Program-made: the position numbers and the translations under genes
DNA from: Ischnura elegans
Taxonomy: Eukaryota; Arthropoda; Insecta; Odonata; Coenagrionidae
Reading direction: 5' to 3'
DNA: 64,000 nt
Assembly: GCF_921293095.1 (NCBI RefSeq)
Contig: NC_060252.1
Coordinates: 73,924,866-73,988,865, forward strand
The notes under the pieces: generated by a model
Told to the model about the DNA's origin: nothing
The model's input: the letters and a program-made list of their open reading frames with translations, nothing else
Databases searched by the model: none
Shown: positions 31,381 to 42,033 of the stretch, piece by piece
Position numbering within the stretch: position 1 is the stretch's first letter
Layout: each line of letters begins with the position of its first letter

Positions 31381-31555
31381 TCTAACGATATTCACCCAAT
31401 TTTTCGACATCCTTTTTCTCCGCTTGCCGCGCATAAGCAGTTGCGCATGAAGATCTTCATTCCGGCGGGCTCCCCGGCCCAATATCGGTACCCTCCCTTA
31501 TATTCATAACGTGACATTTCATATTAAAATTATACGAATAACATAATAAATGCGT

Positions 31556-31612
31556 GGAGAGCTTCGTCAAACCAATCTTAGGATTATTGACCAGTGATGA
31601 TGATTATAGATG
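31556..31612 (+). repeat. RTE-like LINE 3' tail, sense
   Basis: GAGAGCTTCGTCAAACCAAT, CTTAGGATTATTGACCAGTG and ATGATGATTATAG match the tails at 23003 and 62430. Confidence 0.7.
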
Positions 31613-31799
31613 CATGGGCATCGCTGTTTACCGCGAACAAACTCTAGCGCATGATCCATTACACTAATTCATATTTTTTATTTTTTTCTTTCGAAGGGTG
31701 AGGCCTGGCCCCAGGGCTTTTTTCAGACAAGAATCACGGAATTTCATTCGGATGACTGGCATCGTTTTGATGATTAGGCGTCATGATGGCGTCGTTTTT

Positions 31800-31915
31800 G
31801 AGATCCGACATTTCGACAGCTTTGTCTGCCTCATTCTTCAAAGGTTTCATTTTTCCAAAAAAGCAATGAGAGAAGTATAAACCCGAAATCCCGGCGCTGC
31901 ATTAAAAACCGTGAA
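31800..31915 (-). repeat. Penelope-like terminal motif, antisense
   Basis: On the minus strand: TTTGAAGAATGAGGCAGACA, AAGCTGTCGAAATGTCGGAT. The GTATAAACCCGAAATCCCGG block alongside parallels the AACCCGAAAC block of the 26.7 kb copy. Confidence 0.45.
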
Positions 31916-32104
31916 AATTTATTTTTACGGTTGAAAAGTTAATTCCCGTATCCATTGAGGCAAGAAGGAAAATTAATGATCATAAGCTGTACTTCTGTAT
32001 TATAGTTTCATATTTCGAGTTAATTCAGAGTGAATTAAGTTTTTTTTATTTAATCTCAGTTTATTGTGTATTTTTCTTCGGTCTGGTAACGTTATCATTC
32101 TACC

Positions 32105-32172
32105 CAAACCCATCTGCATCTACATAATACCCTGCGAGCCACCTCTAGGGTTTTTGACAGGGGGTATTATGT
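32105..32172 (-). repeat. Family-2 LINE 3' tail, antisense
   Basis: CATCTGCATCTACATAATAC, CCTGCGAGCCACCTCTAGGG and TTTTTGACAGGGGGT. It stops after the terminal block, so only the last 60 bp are present. Confidence 0.75.
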
Positions 32173-32324
32173 GCAACAGGCCAATAATGTGAGTGCAACA
32201 AGAAATTTCTTCCACAAATAGAATCTCCTCTTTCACAAGGAATAATTGGAGGATCAGAGGATTTCGTATTTAGTATTTCTAAGTATTAACCGTATTTATG
32301 TTAACTTTTTTAACCCGATGGGAA

Positions 32325-32400
32325 TCCCGAGAAACTGTATCCACATAATTCGCCGGGAAAGCATCAAATCGTATTTTATGCGGCTAATTTATCCTTAATA
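32325..32400 (+). repeat. Fragment related to the 31.1-31.4 kb inverted repeat
   Basis: GGGAATCCCGAGAAACTGTA and TTCGCCGGGAAAGCATCAAA align with the right flank of the Penelope-like copy (GGAATTCCCGATAACA, TCGCCGGGAAAGCACTAAA). Confidence 0.4.
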
Positions 32401-32521
32401 TTAAATTATATTTACTGCTAATGTTTCCTATGTACCGGCCTTTATTTTTGGTTTTAAGGTATGGTTTAATATTCAGCACTCAAAAGTACACCAGGAAATG
32501 GAATGTAGTTGTGGCCTTAAT

Positions 32522-32750
32522 TATTTTTATTTATTCTTGTAAAACCCACAACAATTCCATTGGCCTATTACATCAGGGTTTATAACTTACGTACACGAAC
32601 ATCATCCATGCTCTGGATAGGGGCAAACCAAGGTGATAAAGGAGTTTATAGTTTTTATCGCCGTGGGGGCTACCTACCCTGGTGGGATTGGAACCCGCGA
32701 CCTCTTGTGTGGCTGGCAAGTCCTTTACCCCGCCGCCACCGAGGCTGGCA
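32522..32750 (-). repeat. tRNA-derived SINE-1, antisense
   Basis: On the minus strand: GCCTCGGTGGCGGCGGGGTA, then AGGTCGCGGGTTCCAATCCC (B-box region), followed by the SINE body. Same family as 38641-38830 (+) and 57183-57381 (-). Confidence 0.75.
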
Positions 32751-32819
32751 TACTTGGATATTTGAGGATTTAGCATATCTGAAAGCGGGAGTGTACCGAG
32801 TATTTTACGCGGGGAAACA

Positions 32820-33240
32820 GCGCGCCCTCCCCCCCTTTCCGAATGTTCCCTCCCCTCTCCTCCTCCGCCCACCTCCCCCACTCTTTTTCACCCCTCTCAT
32901 TTCGCTCCCCCTTCCTCTCTGCTTTCCCCCCTCCCCTCCCTTACGCTCTATACTGCCGTTGTGTCGTAAAGCTGAAAGGAGGCTCTCCCGTTACTATGGT
33001 CTCCACTCTTGCCCTCGTTGCCATGGAGACCGAAATGCTCCATCCCCCGAGGCGCCATCTATCGGGGGCGCGGGAAGGCACCATAGTAGTCCTTGTTTCA
33101 ACGCGGTTCGCATTGCAATACAAAATGAAATTTGAGGGGAGACCGGCCGCACGCAGGATGAAGGCAAGATGGGAAGAACCATGTGAAATTCTCTCAGTGT
33201 CTGAACGTAGCATATGTGAATGCCTTTTTAATACTTACAG
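32820..33240 (+). promoter_or_regulatory. GC-rich tract with RFX (X-box)-like and CTCF-like motifs
   Basis: A CpG-containing GC-rich tract in an AT-rich setting. GTTGCCATGGAGAC at 33017-33030 closely fits the palindromic RFX X-box (GTTGCCATGGCAAC), and GTTACTATGGTCTCC at 32990-33004 is a weaker match. GGCGCCATCT at 33051-33060 is, on the other strand, AGATGGCGCC, which fits the core of insect CTCF sites (AGRTGGCGC). No coding exon with a known domain is visible. I infer a possible promoter or insulator, without proof. Confidence 0.3.
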
Positions 33241-33339
33241 TTTGATGTCGTTGTCATTCGTTTAAGCGCTTCATGCGCTTTAATTCAAGTTTTGTTGACT
33301 GTAACGGTAGACCGAGCAGTATTAAATGCCAACATTGAT

Positions 33340-33490
33340 GAAAAATGAAAAAGCAGGAGCAATTTCCACAATTATAAATATATTAATACTACCGGTTTCG
33401 CTTTTCAGCATCATCAGGTACCTGAAAAGCGAAACCGGTTGTATTAATAAATTTATAATTGTGGAAATTGCTCCTGCTTTTTCATTTTGT
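33340..33490. repeat. Near-perfect inverted repeat with hammerhead-like core
   Basis: Arms at 33342-33415 and 33421-33487 are inverted copies. Outward from the centre they read CAGGTACCTG, then AAAGCGAAACCGGT, TATTAAT, TTATAATTGTGGAAATTGC and TCCTGCTTTTTCATTTT. The minus arm keeps CTGATGATGCTGAAAAGCGA then AAC, the order of a minimal hammerhead core; the plus arm lacks the GATGATGCT part. Confidence 0.55.
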
Positions 33491-33725
33491 CACGTTTCCA
33501 CTCCATCTCGCCTGAAACCTCAGGCCAACATTGATCTTAAAATAACACCGGGGACAATTTTAAACACGATTTTTGTTGACTTCAATTCTTGAGCGGCCCT
33601 TTGCTAAAACAGGCATGCTAAATTTCAAAACTGTAGTTAGTTTTCTTCTACCACGTCAAGTTTTTTCACTACTCCTTGCGTGATTGAGACCACACTGTGC
33701 TGTATGGAGTGTCAATCACAGGAGG

Positions 33726-33998
33726 CAGTGGCGTAACTAGGCATGTGCTTTGGGGGGATGAGAAAGCCTGGGGTGACGACTCCCCAGGCAACAAGGGTTC
33801 CAGGAAAATTTTTTAAAAACGACATGCCTGTAAATACATTTTCCATTATTTTGGCGCTAAAAAAATTAACTTTAAGCAGATGCAGTTATTACATGTCAAA
33901 ACTAGGCAATACTTTTAAATAATTGTTTTATCTGTCTGAAACTTAGGGGGGATCTGTCCTCTCATTCCCCCCCCCCCCCCCCCATAGTTATGCCACGT
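33726..33998 (+). mobile_element. hAT-like MITE with 8-bp target duplication
   Basis: CAGTGGCGTAACTAGGCATG at left, TAGTTATGCCACG at right, and a C-run at about 33967-33983. The flanks ACAGGAGG (33718-33725) and ACAAGAGG (33999-34006) form an 8-bp duplication with one mismatch, the hAT hallmark. An inverted relative is at 4541-5096. Confidence 0.75.
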
Positions 33999-34006
33999 AC
34001 AAGAGG

Positions 34007-34464
34007 TACCATTGCTCTCTAATTGGCTGATATAAGCCTTATCACACTGGCACAGGGTGCCTGACGCCTTAGCATTGCTTACACGGATATTTTTTTTGCT
34101 GTCAATTCACCAGCATCGGTTAACTATACATTTGAATGGATTACCAACCTACAAATTTCGTGTATGAACAGTATATAAGGTAATATTTCCCTTAATATTC
34201 ATTCATTTGCGCTCTTTTTACGACGCACGAGACAAAAAGAGGAGCTGCTGTAGCTTAAAAAGTTAATGTGATAGATAAAAACTGAGGTTATTTTCTTATT
34301 CAGGGGCTAGAAGTTAGTCAAAAACAAGTCACAGATCTAAGACAACGAAAGGGCTGTTCCCCATTGTAATCATTATCTTTTGAAACATGAAAACGTACGA
34401 ATTTCCATTAGAAACAACGTTTACAGAAACCTGCATCCCACGCCCCACACTGAAATGTAACTAG
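34007..34464. other. Unassigned stretch
   Basis: Nothing recognised. Confidence 0.35.
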
Positions 34465-34468
34465 CAAT

Positions 34469-34734
34469 CATGGGCGTACCCAGGATCAAAACTAGAGGGG
34501 GAGCAAGCCGTTCAAGTTGTAACACAGAAAAGATTATGAAACCATAATTTAAAGAAAATATGACAGTTCTTTATTATTTTTTAAAGTTATTTTATAGGAA
34601 AAGTATTTTTATTTTTATTGCATTTTATATACTAATAACAAATCCTTGGATTTAAAGAAAATTTATTTTAAAAATTCACTTTGAACTAAATTTTTTTTCT
34701 GCCCCCTCATGCCCCCCCGCTCGGTACGCCCGTG
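34469..34734 (+). mobile_element. hAT-like MITE (CATGGGCGTACC ends), copy 2
   Basis: CATGGGCGTACCCAGG at left and CGGTACGCCCGTG at right form inverted ends, with CAAT flanking both sides. Same family as 14038 and 52517. Confidence 0.7.
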
Positions 34735-35015
34735 CAATGTCATTTTCGCTCTTATAAATCGATGAAGCTGTTGATCGAATGATAAAAATGTTTATAACCT
34801 AAACCAAAAATGTAAGTTTAATAACCGCATATTTTACATATCCTAAAGGTAATGCTTAATGGTTGGAGAATGGAATATGGGGAGGGGGACTTACGACCTG
34901 GCGTTGGAAGTACTTTTTATCCTCCAGCTCGCTGAGGAGGGCTACATTGTGTGCCGAAATACGTATTTGATTTGTTCCTCGTCTTCTTCTGACCTTTCAA
35001 AACGCTCATCTCGAA

Positions 35016-35800
35016 GTTACATCTACATAATTACCCGAGAGCCACCTCTAGGGTGTTTGGCAGGGGGTGGTCAATCACCAACATGCAGCATGCATAAGGA
35101 CACCACATGCACACCGCACGGTCGTAGACATATTTCGCATGATGCCAAAATTTTCGTCATATTCATCCAAAGACAAAACTTGCCAACGGTAAGTTATTCC
35201 TATAGCAAATCCAGACTAGGTTAGAACAATGGCAGAAAAATTAAAAACATGTTATAAGTCGTCCCTGCGAGTGACGCCTTAATTCTATTAATTGAGACAC
35301 CGTTACTATCCTTGATATTTCGAGGAAAAAATGACATTTAAATCGCTCTGTTTTGCTTGCTATTTCTTTTATTTTTTTTCTCGTGATCACGTCTACTGTA
35401 ATGCGAGGGTAATCGAGGGTTATGTTTCATGTTGTCTGGGAAAACAACTCCGAATTTAATAAGTAAATTTAGCCTATAGCAATTTTCTCCTAGAATCTTG
35501 AAGCAGTCCGTGGGTGAGTGAATGTGCGGGTGACTGTTTCCAAATGCCTGTGTGCACATCTACCATAACGTCGTCTTTTATAATTTTGTATTTACATATC
35601 ATAATCTACGTATTAAATTTTCGCTGCCGTTGTCGTCCCTTACCAATCGCGGATAAACGACATTCTAAATCTTTCTGTTCCACACACTACCTGTTTCTGT
35701 CTTATTTTATTTTTATGATCTGATCTCTAGTAGCATGCTGTTGTTCGTAAGATGTGGTTAACTTCGTCGGAAAATAAACTCATCTTTAATTTAAATTATC
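35016..35800 (-). pseudogene. Old family-2-related LINE 3' region(s), antisense
   Basis: It starts with ACATCTACATAATTACCCGA, GAGCCACCTCTAGGGTGTTT and AGCATGCAGCATGC, then an older 3' UTR version (CATCCAAAGACAAAACTTGC, TATTCCTATAGCAAATCCA). Two stretches resembling the coding end follow: 35320-35480, and 35620-35790 with CTTATTTTATTTTTATGATC and AACTTCGTCGGAAAATAAAC. The second may be a separate overlapping copy. Confidence 0.65.
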
Positions 35801-35839
35801 TTTATTGCTTTCAATTAATTTTTGTTAGAGTTTTGTATA

Positions 35840-36072
35840 ATCGTAGAGGTGAAAAGGCCAGACCACAAACTTATTACATCAGATATTGGAGAAACTTAAT
35901 ATACCTTGGCCAGCGACTGAAATTTATCGACAGTCATATCAATACTTGGGGCCAAAATTATTTAGTATGTTGCCAATCAATGTGGCAAAGAGGGTGAAAA
36001 GATGGGGATTTACATCCTCTGTTAAAAAATGGCTTATTTGCTATGAGGAAGTAGAGTTTTTGCTAAGATAGG
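35840..36072 (+). pseudogene. C-terminal fragment of another LINE reverse transcriptase
   Basis: A frame across 35886-36071 encodes LEKLNIPWPATEI, SYQYLGPKLFSMLPINV and KKWLICYEEVEFLL, then stops. The YxGPKLWxxLP layout followed by a basic helix is the usual C-terminal end of many LINE polyproteins and differs from both families above. A short 3' UTR follows. Only the last about 75 codons are present. Clade not assignable. Confidence 0.5.
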
Positions 36073-36399
36073 TAGCATAAAATGTTCTCAATACTAGGTA
36101 TATTGTGCGTGTGTATGTAATTGCTATGCATTTCCAAAAGCAAGTTAGTTACCATGTGTATTAGTATTGCTTGCGTGTACATTACTGGAATATCACAATT
36201 GAATGCAAACGATAAGAAAAAAATCGCTGAATTCAACGAAGGAAATTTTTCATGTATTGAAAGCACCAGTACTGTATAAACAGTGTATGATGGTAGTTCC
36301 AAAACGATTTCACAAGGGATACCTATATATTCAACCATCCTTAAAGGGTTTTCTGTCGCAATGTAGTTGCATATGAGTGGAATGATATTATATTTAAAA

Positions 36400-36660
36400 C
36401 AATTTAAATTGTTTTATTGGTTCCGCGAGTGGCTTTTGTGGCTGGTTGTCGTTTTCAGGGGAGAAATTTGCGTCCGCCCGTCTGTCTGGCTTCAAGTCGA
36501 CCCTTGCTTGTCCCCTGGGAGCACAACCGACGCACGTCAGAGAAAGGCAATGCTGGAGAGCATCTGCTCCGGCCAGACGAGATAATATGCGTATCGTGTT
36601 GGCGCCGGGCCGCGGTGTGACACTAGACTCACGGAGCACTCCTGTTCAGCACAGACCTCC
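36400..36660. other. GC-rich unassigned patch
   Basis: Higher GC than its surroundings, with overlapping frames on both strands, none recognised. It could be an isolated exon, a promoter or an old repeat; I cannot tell. Confidence 0.25.
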
Positions 36661-36679
36661 TGCCAATCTCTTGAGATTG

Positions 36680-36768
36680 TATTCCTACAATGCACAGTGG
36701 CAGAATGGAATCACCCCGTGCCAAACACCCTAGAGGTGGTTCGTAGGATATTATGTAGGTGTAGATCT
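36680..36768 (+). repeat. Family-2 LINE 3' tail, sense
   Basis: ATGGAATCACCCCGTGCCAA, ACACCCTAGAGGTGGTTCGT and TATTATGTAGGTGTAGAT. Confidence 0.75.
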
Positions 36769-37110
36769 TTTGCAACTCAATTTGACGAATTAGTGTCATC
36801 TAACATTTTCATGTTCTACGCTTACAATTCTTGCTATCAATTAGGCAATTAAACATTTGTGTAAAGGTTCAGTTTTCTCCAGGTGTGCCCTATTCATTCC
36901 GCTATCTAAGTATTTAGGATCAGATCTACATGTGTCAAAAACCAAGTACCTGCATGTAAGGAATGCTACATGCGTGTCGACCTGTTAGTATTGCGGGAAA
37001 AAAAGCATCATAAATAACTAATCGGACCTATTACCTATATTGTGTGTATTTAATTGCTGTGTGTTTGTGAAAGCAAGTTAGTTATCATGTGTATCACTTA
37101 TATATGTACC

Positions 37111-38640
37111 GAAAACTGTTACAATTTTGCCAAGTTGGACAAATTGGCCAGTTTTTTTAAAAATATTATGTTTGGCGCCCTAACAAATTCCTAACAATTT
37201 CAAGAGAGGCGTCTATGTTTTCACAACACACTCGATATAATTGACCATCCTTGGTATGAAACCCATGGAATCTTTGCCTTTTCTGTCGAAAATGACAAAG
37301 TTTTCTTTTAGTATTGGAGTTAGTGAATTTTAAACATTCCTTTTTAAATGTTTTGAGTATCTCTATGCACCTTTCTTCATATTAAAGGGTTTTCAAATTT
37401 CAAAAATATCATATTCCATTATTTTACTGAGATTTCCACTAGTTATAACTCGGTTGGTATTGTTGCCCCAGTCCCAGGGAATCTTTGCCAACTATCCTTT
37501 TATTTTAGATTATAAAAGGTCAACATTTTGGCAAGAATGGCTCATGATTTTCTCAACCCCCAACACATAACGGCCACTTATGAAGAATCTTTCTCTGTTG
37601 TCGGAACATGATTATTGAACTGTGTTTTTTTCCGTTTTTAAGCAAATATTTTTTCGCTATAAACAAACCCTCGAAATTGTTATTTTTTCTCATTTATATT
37701 CATGCAATTTTCACTACGATGTATCCGCCTATCCCTATATATTCCACTCATAAATTTTAGTTATTTTTGTACCATATAATGAGCTCTACTGTAGTATATA
37801 ACCCCATTATGTTCTTGATGGACTAGTCCAAGAGCAGTACTGTACAACTGGTTTACTACAGCCTCGGCTGTTACGTCAACACAGATATAACGTCATTCGC
37901 TCCTAAGTCCGACCAAAATTAAAATGTAAGCATTGATATAACCTCGGATTTATCTTCAATACATTACAAATCCTCGCATATAACGGCAACAAAATCCGGC
38001 TCCAAGGAACAAAGTAGCCTTCATTTTACATAAAATTTAAATAGCAAAATACTATAACTCATTAACGTAGCTTTATTAACACCAATAATCTCATGAAAGA
38101 ATTTATTTCATGATAACTCGTAATTTATCATTTCTCCTGTGTTATTGATTAATTAGTTAAATATTGCCACCGATGCATCGTCAATAATTGTGTGGTTACT
38201 TAAATTACGTTATAACCAAGTTATACTGTACATCATATTATTATTATCATTACGAACCCGGAGGATACCCGGAAACCATGGCAGCAAAGCAGCGCAAGTT
38301 TTAGAAGAGTAACGATTCAGGAAAATAGAGACAAACTAGGACCGCGGTCGTGCGGGTGTGATGGGTTCCAACACCTTGCAGTCGACAAAGGGAAACGGCA
38401 TTTGGGGACTGGGAGGGAGGGGTCAGGGGGAGGGGGAGTGATATAGCAGGTGCGAGAAAGAGCCGCAGCCGACAGGTGGGCGCGAGCGGCCGAGGAAGTG
38501 ACGTAGGATGACGGGTAGTGGGGATGGGAATGGCTGGGTTTTGGAGATTTAGTGTTGTGGGATATACCGTGTGTTAAAAGAAGCAAAATACTACTCATGA
38601 TAAAATATGTGTAGCAATTGGTAATTAAATTTTCAAACTT
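37111..38640. other. Unassigned AT-rich stretch with a GC-rich patch at 38330-38520
   Basis: AT-rich up to 38300, then a G-rich patch containing GAAGTGACGTAGGATGACG. No gene recognised; minus-strand frames there are low-complexity and run into the SINE. Confidence 0.35.
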
Positions 38641-38830
38641 TGCCAACCTCGGTGACGGCGGGGTGAAGTCTTCTCCTACCAAATAAGAGGTCGCGGGTTC
38701 GAGTCCCGTCTGGATAAGTGCCCCCAATGCAGGGATTGGTTGTTCGTGTTCGCGCAATTTGTTGAATACCCCGATGTAAAACGGCCGATATGAGCCTATT
38801 CGGTGGTTTGGGAGTAAAATAAAATGAATA
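38641..38830 (+). repeat. tRNA-derived SINE-1, sense
   Basis: AACCTCGGTGACGGCGGGGT (A-box region), AGGTCGCGGGTTCGAGTCCC (B box), then a body with TTGAATACCCCGATGTAAAA and a short A-rich end. Best copy of this family in the window. Confidence 0.8.
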
Positions 38831-38834
38831 TACA

Positions 38835-38935
38835 ACTCCACCACCGACTATGGTTTCGACATATCGTCATTTTCAAGCTCGAGTGTCGAAACCATGATCC
38901 GTAGTGGAGTTATTATAACTCCACTACGGATTTTA
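38835..38935. repeat. Small inverted repeats, Penelope-like
   Basis: ACTATGGTTTCGACATATCG pairs with CGAGTGTCGAAACCATGATC, and ATCCGTAGTGGAGTTATTAT pairs with ATAACTCCACTACGGAT. The GTCGAAACCATG block resembles GTTGAAACCATGGTCGGTG in the element at 39895-40469. Confidence 0.45.
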
Positions 38936-38949
38936 AAGTAAATAAAATA

Positions 38950-39030
38950 AATCACGAAATAATAATAATTAATAATATTAATATTAATTAATAATATTAA
39001 TATTAATTAATAATTAATAGTAAAGTAAGT
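38950..39030. repeat. AT-only palindromic repeat
   Basis: Alternating AATATTAATATTAATTAATA units over about 70 bp. Simple sequence capable of cruciform pairing. Confidence 0.7.
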
Positions 39031-39404
39031 ATATCTTGTATATTAAAGTGTGTGGAAATTACCAGTAGTCGTTTGTTTTATTATGGATACATCGCATTTC
39101 CTCCACGTCAAGCATGAAACGATTTCATTCAAAATACTCAGTTATTAGCTGCAAGCAGAAGTTTGCGTTATTCACTGCGACTTCTACAATTTTTGTGACA
39201 TGCCCAATTTGTTTCCTTCAAACAGTGAAGAATAGATATAGCTTCCTTGTATCAAACTGCAATTTATGCTGACCAAAATGTTATTTTTTCCACCGTACTG
39301 ACCTTGCATGGATTTATTTTATAAATCCCTAACCGTTAGCAAGATTTTCGTTTTCATGAAAGTGGTATTTGTTTTGCTATCATGTCTAAAGTTTATTAAG
39401 ACCG

Positions 39405-39490
39405 TGCGGTTTGCTTGTCCTGTGAAGTTCCTCTTACATGCTGGTGATTGATCACCCCCAGCCAAACACCATCGAGAGCAACGCACGTGA
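39405..39490 (+). repeat. LINE 3' tail, sense, decayed
   Basis: CATGCTGGTGATTGATCACC, CCCAGCCAAACACCATCGAG. The GTAGAT repeat is lost. Confidence 0.6.
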
Positions 39491-39894
39491 GAACGTTTAA
39501 ATGGGTATTTTATCGTTGTAAATTAGTTTCGTCCTTAAAATGTCTACAGATTTCAATTAATTAATTGCTAATCGGGTCTGTTTGAACGACCCCATTGCAA
39601 TCTCACGATCCGTAATAAATGAATGAAGTGGGTTCTGTACTCACCTTGAAATTTTAAAAAATCATTACGAATTCATCCGAGTGTGTTGTTTTGAAAAGTT
39701 ACACTTTTATTTATGAGATCAACCTATCCTAGAATACAAAATTGAGGCTCACAGAATGTGGGCTGTACTTAACTTCATATTTTTTCAAGAACTTTCGAGG
39801 TTATATTGCTTGCAGTGGATGTGCTTTGAGAAGTTCAACGGAATTGGGCGAGAATCTGTGATACAACCAAATAAATCTAATAAATTTCCTTTTT

Positions 39895-40469
39895 TTATCC
39901 ATGATAAAAAGAAGAACACAATGGTAATTTCCACTCTTTTAATATTGCAACTCAGCACCGACCATGGTTTCAACACATAAGTGTCATTATCAAGGTGAAA
40001 AATTCAGTACTCTCTCGGTATATATACCCAGGCCAAGGTAGGAGGTGAGGACATATGGAATTTTACGTACATATTTTACATTGTATTGACAAAGGGCTTA
40101 AACTAGATTTTATGGAAAAATTCGAAATTGCCAATAGCCCGGATGGACTTTGTAATGATGTTTTATTTTGTAAGGACTCACCTTTGTTAAGCATTCCCAT
40201 GACGTCAAAACCCTGACCTTCACTCCGATCCACTCGATGTATGTTTTCGTCCTTCACTCACTTGTTCACCAAAAACCGTTTCCCCTCCCACTCCCCCACA
40301 CCAATTCCATATGTCCTCACCTCCTACCTTGGCCTGGGTATATATACTGAGAGAGTACTGGATTTTTCACCTTGATAATGACACTTACGTGTTGAAACCA
40401 TGGTCGGTGCTGAGTTGTAATATTAAAAGTGTGGAAATTACCATTGTGTTCTTCTTTTTATCATGGATA
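39895..40469. mobile_element. Long inverted-repeat element, Penelope-like
   Basis: Arms of about 168 bp at 39895-40062 and 40302-40469 are inverted and about 95% alike by eye. Both include GTGTTGAAACCATGGTCGGTG-like sequence, TTGATAATGACACTTA, GGCCTGGGTATATATA and AGGTGAGGACATATGGA. The 240 bp spacer holds a minus-strand frame of 64 codons (40063-40257) with no recognised domain. Inverted long-terminal-repeat-like ends fit a deleted Penelope-like element. A diverged piece of the outer sequence (GTGGAAATTACCAGTAGTCG) lies at 39050. Confidence 0.55.
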
Positions 40470-41880
40470 TTAAGAAATTCCACAAAATCGAGCCGGATAC
40501 GATTTTATACGTTCCTTTTTTTAGCTTTTTTCCTTTTCTTGTACAATGCCGATGGTGGAATACAGCGTGGTTCGACGAGTTACCAATACGGGATCTCAGA
40601 GACAAGCTACCACCAGAAATGTCCTCACTTCTATGTTCGATTTTAGAATTTGGGGACTAACAAGGGAAGTCCCTCACCACCCGCACCCTTTCATATTTTG
40701 TTAGGTGATAGAAAATGGATATCCATGAGGTGTGGTTCTTGTTTTAGCCGCCGACGCTCTGTACTTTTTTTAAATTATTAGTTACGGAAATTGAACTGCT
40801 AGATTTATTCAACTCTCAACGCTCCAACAGACCCTTAAGCCTGAATCACACGATCATTTGTTTCGTCCCTCCTAGTGACCGGAAAACTGATCGCTCGTGT
40901 GATCATTTTACTGAATCACACGGCCCCTCCTGCCGTCGCTTTTCGCATCAATTCCCATATCACAGCTCGTTGTCATTGGACCCGCATTACGAAAATATAT
41001 AGCGTGTTTATGTTTACCTATGTCGTTCAAAAGGTTGTCAAACGTAGCGCTGCAATCGCTCCATACGGGCATGCGTTCTGATTGGCTGATATGGTGTTTC
41101 AGTGACGGTTTCAGCGATGGAAAAAAGCGACCAGACGAGTGATGAAAAAATTGATGGGAATCCTCATCATTGGAATGATCGCGAAAAACAATTGCGCGCG
41201 ACGATCATTTCGGAATGATCACTCGTGTGATCGCTGGAAACTAGAAAAATTTGAATGAGATCTGTTGGTGACACTTACAGAACTGAAGTGGAACTTCCCT
41301 TCCCGTGGTGACAGGAACTTGCTTTGTTGGACTGTTCGCAGGCAGAGGGATGTGGTAAGCCATACGCTCTAAGTGGTGTTCCAGGCTATATGGGCGTAGG
41401 GACTACCAGCCACGCGAAAGTTGAACCCTCCTGATATGAAACCGATCGACTGTGAGGTATTTCCTTTTCAAATCTTCACACTATTCACGTGTAACCTCTG
41501 TGGTGACTCCCATTTTGCGAAAATGACGTAAAAGCTCCAAGATCCACTCTGAAACGTTGGGATTTAAGTTCTTCACCATTGATTTAATAAATTTTTCTTT
41601 GGACAATATAATGGTAATTATTAATATTTTTGGCGATCGTCCACATCAGATTACCACCTATGTAAATCAATGGCTTTTACAATATTGAAGGAGATGAACA
41701 GAGACGCAATTAAAATATTAAGTTTAAGGGTTACGAATAAGCATTACGAATAAAAAAAAACGATTACTAAGGTTCGTTCTCTGTAATTCATTTTAATGCA
41801 AAATATTTTATCTATAATATATTGAGACTATTGGGCCAACAGCCATCTTAAGCTCGGAAAAGCCACGTAAGGCTATGAGG
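40470..41880. other. Unassigned stretch downstream of the NHR gene
   Basis: It holds the presumed 3' flank of the minus-strand gene ending at 41881. On that strand ATTAAA occurs at about 41790 and could serve as a weak poly(A) signal. Nothing else recognised. Confidence 0.35.
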
Positions 41881-42033
41881 CTACACGATCGTCGCCTGGA
41901 CTGGGTCCCCGTAGCATTCAAACACACCGTACACCGGTTCTGGCATATTGGATGCAACTGCGTACTCCTTTCCGTTGATGACCACAATTACCCCTCCCGA
42001 TTTGGTCCTCATGATTCCAACGCGGTCACCAGC
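41881..42033 (-). CDS. NHR gene exon 5 (C-terminus)
   Basis: 50 codons plus TAG with acceptor AATATTTTCAG. Encodes AGDRVGIMRTKSGGV, VINGKEYAVASNMP and VYGVFECYGDPVQATIV, the diagnostic C-terminal half of an NHR domain, ending where the domain ends. Confidence 0.9.
   Translation of the reverse strand, partial: AGDRVGIMRTKSGGVIVVINGKEYAVASNMPEPVYGVFECYGDPVQATIV

Larger units (their letters stand above)
36090..37110 (+). repeat. Repeated 3' UTR block of about 75 bp (36093-36170, 37035-37110)
   Basis: ATTGTGCGTGTGTATGTAAT, TGCTATGCATTT, AAGCAAGTTAGTTACCATGT recurs as ATTGTGTGTATTTAATTGCT, AAGCAAGTTAGTTATCATGT. The first copy follows the LINE C-terminal fragment, so both are probably its 3' UTR. 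Confidence 0.5.

Noticed and set aside
32560..33265. Overlapping 140-191-codon frames as genes
   Set aside because: They run through an antisense SINE and a pyrimidine-rich tract on several frames at once, which is expected for low-complexity GC-rich DNA.
38317..38844. 175-codon minus-strand frame as a gene
   Set aside because: Its N-terminal part is reversed SINE-1 and the remainder is low-complexity proline/serine-rich sequence.
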